Positions 58,383-64,000 of a stretch of 64,000 bases of DNA are shown piece after piece. The position numbers and the translations under genes were made by a program. Below the pieces are notes generated by a model that saw nothing but the letters and a program-made list of their open reading frames with translations, made no database searches and had not been told where the DNA came from. Location: assembly GCF_005887635.2 (NCBI RefSeq), contig NZ_CP040819.1, positions 372,001-436,000 of the forward strand, given 5' to 3'. Position 1 is the stretch's first letter; the number at the start of each line of letters is the position of its first letter. The DNA is from Paroceanicella profunda (GTDB lineage Bacteria > Pseudomonadota > Alphaproteobacteria > Rhodobacterales > Rhodobacteraceae).

Positions 58383-59084
58383 ATGGCCAGACAGACGCCC
58401 CAGCCGATGCCGCCCGCCGAGCGCCAGCCGCCGGAGCTGGACTATGCCCCGCCGCGCGAGCCCTTCCTGACCGTGCTGCACGCGGACGACCACCTGATCC
58501 TGGTCTCCAAACCCTCCGGCATCCTGTCCGTGCCGGGGCGCGGCGACCACCTGCAGGACTGCATCGCCACCCGGGCGCGCAGCCTCTACGCGGGCGCGCG
58601 CATCGTCCACCGGCTGGACCTGGACACCTCCGGCATCATGGTGCTCGGCCTCACCGCCGAGGCGCACCGGGTGCTGTCGATGCAGTTCGAGGCCCGCAAG
58701 ACCCGCAAGCGCTACCTGGCGCGGGTCTGGGGCCAGGTGGCGGGCGAGAGCGGGCAGGTGGACCTGCCGCTGGCCTTCGACCCGCCCAACCGCCCGCGCC
58801 AGAAGGTCGACCACGCCGCCGGCCGCCCCTCGCAGACCGACTGGCAGGTGATCGCGCGGGAGGCGGAGGCAACCCGCCTCGCGCTCACCCCGCTCACCGG
58901 CCGCAGCCACCAGCTGCGCGTGCACATGTGCGCGCTCGGCCATCCGATCCTCGGCGACCCGCTCTACGCCGAGGGCCCGGCACGGAGCGCGGCCGGGCGC
59001 CTGCAACTGCACTCGGAATATCTCGGCTTCCACCACCCGGCCGATGGCCGCTGGATCGACGCCGAAGACCCCTGCCCGTTCTGA
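58383..59084 (+). CDS. RluA-family RNA pseudouridine synthase
   Basis: This protein is 233 residues from the ATG at 58383; 58407 is an alternative start. The catalytic motif ARIVHRLDLDTSGIMVLG contains the essential Asp. VSKPSGILSVPGRG is motif I, and LTGRSHQLRVHMCALGHPIL and GDPLYAEG follow at the C-terminus. No S4 domain precedes the catalytic domain, as in RluA, which modifies 23S rRNA and tRNA. It is unrelated to the purine genes around it. Confidence 0.93.
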   Translation: MARQTPQPMPPAERQPPELDYAPPREPFLTVLHADDHLILVSKPSGILSVPGRGDHLQDCIATRARSLYAGARIVHRLDLDTSGIMVLGLTAEAHRVLSMQFEARKTRKRYLARVWGQVAGESGQVDLPLAFDPPNRPRQKVDHAAGRPSQTDWQVIAREAEATRLALTPLTGRSHQLRVHMCALGHPILGDPLYAEGPARSAAGRLQLHSEYLGFHHPADGRWIDAEDPCPF

Positions 59085-59168
59085 CGCCGCGCCATGCCCT
59101 CCCGGCACGGGCAGAGCTGCCGCCCTCCCGCCGGCGGGCTCAGCTCTCGGGCCGGGCGCTCCTGCCCC

Positions 59169-60353
59169 TCACTCCGGCGCGCCGGCGCGCAGCCAGGCGC
59201 CCAGCGTGGCGCGCTCGTCCGGGGTCATCCCGGTCTCGTTGCCCAGCGGCATGGTGTTGGAGAGCACGGCCTGGGCCAGCATCTTGGAGGCATGTGCGCG
59301 GATCTCGGGCAGCGTGTCGAAGGCGACGCCGCCGGGCGCCTCCTCGAACCCCTCATGGGTGGGGGTGGCCGCGTGGCACATCGCGCAGTGCTTCGAGACG
59401 ACGGCCATCGCCGCCTGCGGCGCCACCTCGGCGGCCGCCTGGCCCGGGCGCCAGCTGGAAAACCACATCATGCCGATGGCCAGCACGGTCGCCAGCGGCC
59501 ACTGCCATTTCATGATGGCGCCGTGCCGGCCCTGCTCATGCATGTTGAACCAGTGCCGCACCACGGCGCCGATCACCAGGATGAACCCGATCAGCACCCA
59601 GGAATACGGGTGGCCGAAGGCCATCGGGTAGTGGTTCGAGACCATCATCAGCACGACGGGCAGCGTGAGGTAGTTGTTGTGGGTGGAGCGGAGCTTGGCG
59701 ATCTGGCCGTATTTCGCCTCCGGCGCGCGGCCGGCCTTCAGGTCCTCCACCACGATGCGCTGGTTGGGGATGATGACGAGGAAGACATTGCCGCTCATCA
59801 TCGTCGCGATCACCGCGCCGATGTGCAGCCAGGCGGCCCGGGCGGAGAACACCTGCCCGAAGGCCCAGGCCGCGAAGACCAGCGCCACGTAGAGCACGGC
59901 GAACATCACCGCCGGCCGGTGGCGCAGCGCCGACTTGCACAGCCCGTCGTAAAGGAACCACCCGGCCACCAGCGAACCCGCCGAGAGCAGGATCGCCACC
60001 GGCACCGGCAGGTCGGCCACCGAACGGTCGATCAGCAGCCCCTTCGCGCCCCAGTAATAGGTGACGGCCATCATGGCGAAGCCGGTCATCCAAGTGGAGT
60101 AGCTCTCCCACTTGAACCAGGTCAGCTCCTCGGGCATGTGCTCGGGTGCCACCTTGTACTTCACCATGTGGTAGAAGCCGCCGCCGTGAACCTGCCAGGT
60201 GTCGCCGACCTTGTCGTCTTCCATGCCCTTGCGCTTGCGCAGCGAATAGTCGAGGCCCATGAAGTAGAAGCTGGAGCCGATCCAGCCGATCGCGGCAATG
60301 ATGTGAGCCCAGCGGACGAACAGGCTGATCCAGTCGTGAAATACCGCTTCCAT
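59169..60353 (-). CDS. puuD: Membrane-bound urate oxidase with cytochrome c domain
   Basis: This protein is 394 residues from the ATG at 60353 (MEAVFHDWISLFVRWAHIIA), preceded by GGGGGAA. About eight transmembrane helices carry conserved His residues (for example RWAHIIAAIGWIGSSFYFMG and STHNNYLTLPVVLMMVSNHY). The C-terminal periplasmic cytochrome c domain has the haem motif CAMCH. PuuD oxidises urate to 5-hydroxyisourate and passes electrons to the respiratory chain. It is divergent from uraD, which completes the pathway. Confidence 0.95.
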   Translation of the reverse strand: MEAVFHDWISLFVRWAHIIAAIGWIGSSFYFMGLDYSLRKRKGMEDDKVGDTWQVHGGGFYHMVKYKVAPEHMPEELTWFKWESYSTWMTGFAMMAVTYYWGAKGLLIDRSVADLPVPVAILLSAGSLVAGWFLYDGLCKSALRHRPAVMFAVLYVALVFAAWAFGQVFSARAAWLHIGAVIATMMSGNVFLVIIPNQRIVVEDLKAGRAPEAKYGQIAKLRSTHNNYLTLPVVLMMVSNHYPMAFGHPYSWVLIGFILVIGAVVRHWFNMHEQGRHGAIMKWQWPLATVLAIGMMWFSSWRPGQAAAEVAPQAAMAVVSKHCAMCHAATPTHEGFEEAPGGVAFDTLPEIRAHASKMLAQAVLSNTMPLGNETGMTPDERATLGAWLRAGAPE

Positions 60354-60447
60354 CCGTTCCCCCGGTCGCTTCGCGCTGCAACAATACACTTGCACTTCGC
60401 GGGGCAAAAGCCCGAAACTCCATCCGGAACATGGGGGAGGCAGCTCA

Positions 60448-60993
60448 GTGACCGATCACGGACCCACCTTCGCGGCCGATCCGGCCCGGCTTGAGCGCAG
60501 CGCTTTCGTGGCGCGGTTCGGCGGGGTGTACGAGCATTCGCCCTGGGTGGCGGAAAGCGCCTGGGACGCGGGCCTGCCGGCCGGGTTGCACCGGCCCGCG
60601 GCGCTGGCCGCGCTCCTCGCCGCGCAGGTGGAGGCCGCCCCGCGTGACAGCCGGCTCGCCCTGCTGCGCGCCCATCCGGACCTCGCGGGGAAGCTCGCGC
60701 TTGCCGGCGGGCTCACCCACGCCTCCTCCGCGGAGCAGGCCGGCGCCGGGCTGGACCGCTGCAGCCCGGAGGAATTCGCCGCCTTCACCGCGCTCAACGC
60801 CGCCTATCGCACCCGCTTCGGCTTTCCCTACATCATCGCGGTGCGCGGCCGGGACCGGCAGGAGATCCTCGCCGATTTCCGCGCCCGGGTGGACCGCGAC
60901 CCGGAGACGGAATTCGCCGCGGCCCTGGTGCATGTCCACCGCATCGCGCTGCTGCGCCTGGAGGCGCTGGCGGCGGCGGAGGTCGGGGCGTGA
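60448..60993 (+). CDS. uraD: OHCU decarboxylase
   Basis: This 181-residue enzyme starts at GTG 60448 after GGGGGAGG. It decarboxylates 2-oxo-4-hydroxy-4-carboxy-5-ureidoimidazoline to (S)-allantoin. Catalytic and family motifs are ALLRAHPDLAGKLA (the His of HPDLAG) and FGFPYIIAVRGRDRQEIL, and EFAAFTALNAAYRTR is also conserved. It overlaps the next regulator's GTG start by 4 bp, an unusual coupling of an enzyme with a regulator. Confidence 0.95.
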   Translation: MTDHGPTFAADPARLERSAFVARFGGVYEHSPWVAESAWDAGLPAGLHRPAALAALLAAQVEAAPRDSRLALLRAHPDLAGKLALAGGLTHASSAEQAGAGLDRCSPEEFAAFTALNAAYRTRFGFPYIIAVRGRDRQEILADFRARVDRDPETEFAAALVHVHRIALLRLEALAAAEVGA

Positions 60994-62759
60994 GACCGAC
61001 CCCCTTCGGCAGCGAGGCGCTGATGCCGGAGGCGGGCACCCGGCGCGACCGTGTGGCGCGGCTGCGGGTGGAGCTGTTCGATGGGGTCAATCTCTTCGTC
61101 GATGGCGAACGGGTGGACATCTCCTCCGCCAAGGCCCGCGCGCTGGTGACCAGCCTCGTGCTCAGCCGCACGGGGGAGGAGAGCCGGGCGGTGCTCTCCG
61201 AGCGTCTGTGGAGCCGCTCGCCCAGTGCCGAGCACCAGCGCAACTCGCTCAAGCGCGACCTGAAGGCGCTGGTCGACCGGCTCACCCAGGCCGGCTACCA
61301 CGGGCTCACCGGCACCCGCTCGGAGGTGCGGCTGGACCTCGACACGGTGGACTGCGACGTGCTGCTGGCCCTGCAGGCCTCGGACAACGGCTACGCGCAT
61401 TCCGCGCTGCTGGAGCGCGACCACCCGTTCCAGACCATCGCCGCCGGCTGCGACGACGTGGACCCGGAGTTTTCCGCCTGGCTCACGCAGCGCATCGCCG
61501 GGCTCGAGAGCCTCACCATGCGCGCGCTTGACCTCGCGCTGCGCCGCACCGACCTGGAGATGACCCGGCGGCGCGACCTCGCCCTCGCGGCCTTCAACCT
61601 CGACCGCACCCGGCAATCCGCCGCCATCTCGCTGATGCGCATCCACGAGGAGCTGGGCGACACCGCCGCGGCGCTGCGGGTATACGGCACCCTCTACCTC
61701 GCGCATCTGGAGGAGCACGACGACCCGCCGGACGGCGAGATCATCGCCGAGGTGGAGCGGCTGAAGCTCGCCACCTCCGGCCCCGGCCAGGCCCGCCGCA
61801 CCGCCGGGCGCCCGGAGCGCAGCAATACCGGGCCGGTGATGCTGCGCATTCCGGCGCCGGAGCCGCTGCGCAGCCACCAGCTGCGCCGCACCGCGCTGCA
61901 CATCATCGACCAGCTGGGCCGGCGGCCCGGCCAGCTGTGTCTCACGCGCGGCGCCGGGGCCACGCACCGGCTGGAGATGCTGGAGGACGCGGGCACCCTG
62001 TGGCTGCAGCTCTGGCGCGGGGCGGACGAGACGCTGGTCTGGACCGGCAGCATCGAGGACGAACTGGCGGCCGGCGCCCTTGCCGGCCGCATCGCCGCGG
62101 CCCTGTCGCCGGGCAACAGCCCGCCCGCCTCGGCCTATCCGCATCTCATGCCCGCCCGGCCCGAGACCCAGGCGCTGCGGCTGCTGCTCTCCACGCCCGT
62201 CGCCCTGCCGACGGAGCGGCGGCATCAGCACGAACCCCAGCCGCTGGACCCGCTGGACCAGGTGGAGGCCGGCTGGCGCGACCTCATCGCCGGGCAGCGC
62301 GCCGAGGCCGCCACCGCCCTGCGCCGCGCCGCCGCGCTCGACACGGACCGGGGCGAGGCCCTCGGCGCCGCCGCCCTCGGGCTCGCGCTCATCGCCGAGG
62401 AGGACGACGCCGTCGCCCATGCCGAACGCATCCTGATCGGCGACCACGAACCCGGCCTGCGCGCCCTGCGCGGCACCACGCTTGCCATCTGCAACGAGCG
62501 GCGCAGCGCGGTGTCCTGCCTGCACGACCTGCCGGACCGCTGGATCCTGCCGCGCTGCTTCGGGGCGGTCTCCGCGGCGCGGATCGGCAACGCGGCGGCC
62601 GTGCGCAGCTTCCTCGCGCCGGCCGGAAGCTGGCCGATGCCCGGCGGCGCGGCCGGCCTCGCGGACTGGGCCACCTGCATCCTGCCCACCTCGGAGAATT
62701 TCAACGGCTCGTTGTTCTACCGCACCCTGCTGGACATGCTGCAGCCGGTCGAAGCCTGA
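60990..62759 (+). CDS. SARP/BTAD-like transcriptional regulator in the purine cluster
   Basis: This 589-residue protein starts at GTG 60990 (or ATG 61023). The N-terminal part, RLRVELFDGVNLFVDGERVD followed by ALVTSLVLSRTGEESRAVLS and LSERLWSR, is the OmpR-type winged helix of SARP regulators. A BTAD-like helical domain follows (RRDLALAAFNLDRTRQSAAI, then LMRIHEELGDTAAALRVYGT). The C-terminal part (about residues 280-589) has tetratricopeptide-like Ala-rich helices, but no NB-ARC P-loop is seen. Translational coupling to uraD makes it a likely regulator of purine use. Confidence 0.8.
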   Translation: MRPTPFGSEALMPEAGTRRDRVARLRVELFDGVNLFVDGERVDISSAKARALVTSLVLSRTGEESRAVLSERLWSRSPSAEHQRNSLKRDLKALVDRLTQAGYHGLTGTRSEVRLDLDTVDCDVLLALQASDNGYAHSALLERDHPFQTIAAGCDDVDPEFSAWLTQRIAGLESLTMRALDLALRRTDLEMTRRRDLALAAFNLDRTRQSAAISLMRIHEELGDTAAALRVYGTLYLAHLEEHDDPPDGEIIAEVERLKLATSGPGQARRTAGRPERSNTGPVMLRIPAPEPLRSHQLRRTALHIIDQLGRRPGQLCLTRGAGATHRLEMLEDAGTLWLQLWRGADETLVWTGSIEDELAAGALAGRIAAALSPGNSPPASAYPHLMPARPETQALRLLLSTPVALPTERRHQHEPQPLDPLDQVEAGWRDLIAGQRAEAATALRRAAALDTDRGEALGAAALGLALIAEEDDAVAHAERILIGDHEPGLRALRGTTLAICNERRSAVSCLHDLPDRWILPRCFGAVSAARIGNAAAVRSFLAPAGSWPMPGGAAGLADWATCILPTSENFNGSLFYRTLLDMLQPVEA

Positions 62760-62953
62760 ACCGTGCCTCCCCGGGGCATCGGCGGCGGCCCTGCCCCGTC
62801 GCGCGCCTCCCGCTCCCCGGAAGGATCCCGATCGCCGCCGGCCCCTGCCTTTGCACGGTGATCCTCCCGGTCGCGCAGCCAGCACCGTGCGCGGCGGATG
62901 CCCTGATGCCATGGACACGGATGCTCCCGCCGCCGCTCTGATGCCCTGGTGTT

Positions 62954-63012
62954 ACGGACACGGACACGGACACGGACACGGACACGGACACGGACACGGA
63001 CACGGACACGGA
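62954..63012 (+). repeat. Hexanucleotide tandem repeat (ACGGAC)n
   Basis: About 9.8 perfect copies of ACGGAC over 59 bp in the non-coding space between the convergent SARP-like and upp genes. Either strand would read as a His/Gly or Arg/Val repeat, but no gene spans it. Confidence 0.95.
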
Positions 63013-63062
63013 TGCTCCTGCCGCCGCCCTCGCGCAAGCGCTCCATTGACGCCTCACTACCC

Positions 63063-63205
63063 CCGGAGAGCCGGAGAGCCGGAGAGCCGGAGAGCCGGAG
63101 AGCCGGAGAGCCGGAGAGCCGGAGAGCCGGAGAGCCGGAGAGCCGGAGAGCCGGAGAGCCGGAGAGCCGGAGAGCCGGAGAGCCGGAGAGCCGGAGAGCC
63201 GGAGA
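63063..63205 (+). repeat. Octanucleotide tandem repeat (CCGGAGAG)n
   Basis: Seventeen full copies plus seven bases of CCGGAGAG, all perfect by eye, over 143 bp downstream of the upp stop. Any frame across it encodes a repeat of period eight, so translated frames here are artefacts. It ends 60 bp from the upp stop codon. Confidence 0.95.
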
Positions 63206-63265
63206 TGGACCGCGCGGAGGCGGCCTGCAAGCCCCGGATGGCCCGGGGCCGCAATATCGCCCGGG

Positions 63266-63898
63266 TTACTTGGTGCCGAACATCCGGTCGCCGGCGTCGC
63301 CCAGGCCGGGAAGGATGTAACCCTTCTCGTTCAGGCGCTTGTCCAGCGAGGCGGTGATGATGCTGACATCCGGGTGCGCCTCCTTCATGCGCGCCACGCC
63401 CTCGGGGGCGGCGAGCAGGCACAGGAAGCGGATGTCGGTGGCGCCGGCGTCCTTCAGGAGCTGCACCGCGGCGGCGGAGGAATTGCCGGTGGCGAGCATC
63501 GGGTCCACCGCGATCACCGGACGGTCGGCGAGGTCTCCCGGCACCTTGAAGTAATACTGCACCGGCTGCAGGGTTTCCTCGTCGCGGTAGAGGCCCACGA
63601 AGCCGACCCGGGCGGAGGGGATCAGCTCCAGAACCCCGTCCAGCAGCCCGTTGCCCGCGCGCAGGATCGAGACCAGCGCGAGCTTCTTGCCCTTCAGCAC
63701 CGGGGCTTCCATCTCCTGCAGCGGCGTGTCCACGGTCATGGTGGTCATCGGCAGGTCGCGCGTCACCTCGTAGGCGAGCAGCAGCGAGATCTCGCGCAGG
63801 AGCTGCCGGAACCCGGCGGTGGAGGTGGCCTTGTCGCGCATCAGCGTGAGCTTGTGCTGCACAAGGGGGTGGTCGACGATCGTCAGGTGCTCTCTCAT
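63266..63898 (-). CDS. upp: Uracil phosphoribosyltransferase
   Basis: This 210-residue salvage enzyme makes UMP from uracil and PRPP. It has [20 protein letters not shown] near the N-terminus, the PRPP-binding [20 protein letters not shown] and the C-terminal uracil site [13 protein letters not shown]. Its ATG overlaps the stop of the adenosine deaminase gene (ATGA at 63895-63898), so the two form a salvage operon. Confidence 0.97.
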   Translation of the reverse strand: MREHLTIVDHPLVQHKLTLMRDKATSTAGFRQLLREISLLLAYEVTRDLPMTTMTVDTPLQEMEAPVLKGKKLALVSILRAGNGLLDGVLELIPSARVGFVGLYRDEETLQPVQYYFKVPGDLADRPVIAVDPMLATGNSSAAAVQLLKDAGATDIRFLCLLAAPEGVARMKEAHPDVSIITASLDKRLNEKGYILPGLGDAGDRMFGTK

Positions 63899-64000
63899 GC
63901 GCTTTCTCCCAATCTCTCCAGCATCCGGGTCCGGGTGGCGTCGTCGCAGAAGGCGGCGCGCATGGCAAGGCGGTTCAGGCGGGTGAAGGTCTTGCGGCTC
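63895..64000 (-). CDS. add: Adenosine deaminase, C-terminal end (5' part outside window)
   Basis: The last 34 codons before the stop read [20 protein letters not shown] then [14 protein letters not shown]. The [14 protein letters not shown] pattern matches the C-terminus of adenosine deaminases (FxxLNRxAxxAAFCD). Linkage to upp and to the purine cluster supports this. The rest of the gene lies beyond the right edge. Confidence 0.75.
   Translation of the reverse strand, partial: SRKTFTRLNRLAMRAAFCDDATRTRMLERLGESA

Larger units (their letters stand above)
62760..63265. other. Intergenic interval between the SARP-like gene and upp, carrying two tandem repeats
   Basis: No gene is recognised in these 506 bp. 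They hold the hexanucleotide array at 62954 and the octanucleotide array at 63063. The hexamer array sits inside a short duplicated context (GGACACGGATGCTCC at about 62913-62927 recurs as GGACACGGATGCTCC at about 63004-63018), suggesting it grew by slippage within a duplication. Confidence 0.7.

Noticed and set aside
63063..63205. The octanucleotide array considered as a CRISPR or as part of a repeat protein
   Set aside because: There are no spacers, the unit is 8 bp, and the frames through it continue from shadows of upp or the SARP-like gene.

Overview
The window reads as chromosome of a GC-rich alphaproteobacterium, most likely a Rhodobacteraceae/Roseobacteraceae member. This is inferred from gene content: a DUF1127 protein, a DUF1489 protein, a Usg protein, B12-dependent ribonucleotide reductase NrdJ, short-form HisG with HisZ beside hisS, and membrane-bound urate oxidase PuuD next to xdhABC. 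No rRNA, intact tRNA, CRISPR array or complete prophage was seen.

Region 1 (1-22.4 kb) is an accessory-type stretch of regulator/enzyme cassettes. TetR, LysR and AraC regulators mostly sit divergent to short-chain dehydrogenases, a hydroxyisobutyrate-dehydrogenase-like enzyme, a quinone oxidoreductase, a GST, a PNPOx-like flavoprotein, an isochorismatase-like hydrolase, a LysE exporter, a pirin and a RidA protein. Several genes are decaying: a LysR with an internal TGA, a DUF1857 gene with a frameshift and a stop, a hydrolase remnant, and an NmrA-like gene cut by an IS. Gene-poor gaps of 0.5-0.7 kb are common here.

Region 2 (22.4-25.4 kb) is a mobile-element scrapyard. It holds a full-length IS3-family element (IS407-like) with a G-GGA-AAC frameshift site, then an AT-rich foreign block carrying a decapitated peptidoglycan amidase that overlaps a small membrane-anchored protein. 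An IS21 istB remnant, a second 154-bp left end of the same IS3 element and an orphan C-terminal half of an AsnC/Lrp regulator follow.

Region 3 (25.4-30.4 kb) has an aminotransferase/homocysteine S-methyltransferase operon, a DUF1127 protein, a TetR and an exported AhpD-like protein. Two copies of one 122-bp intergenic repeat lie here, plus a candidate small RNA.

Region 4 (30.4-41.3 kb) is core chromosome: nrdJ, DUF1489, hisG-hisZ-hisS, slyX, usg, dnaE.

Region 5 (41.4-64 kb) is a large purine and pyrimidine base utilisation cluster. XdhABC oxidises hypoxanthine/xanthine to urate. PuuD (and possibly an FAD monooxygenase) oxidises urate, and UraH and UraD finish conversion to allantoin. A BMP-type ABC importer supplies nucleosides or bases, and guanine and 8-oxoguanine-type deaminases feed xanthine and urate. 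Upp and a partial adenosine deaminase provide salvage at the right edge. A SARP-like regulator is translationally coupled to uraD. Embedded oddities include an unknown HEPN-motif protein, an array of about six GC hairpins before the binding-protein gene, and long hexa-/octanucleotide repeats.
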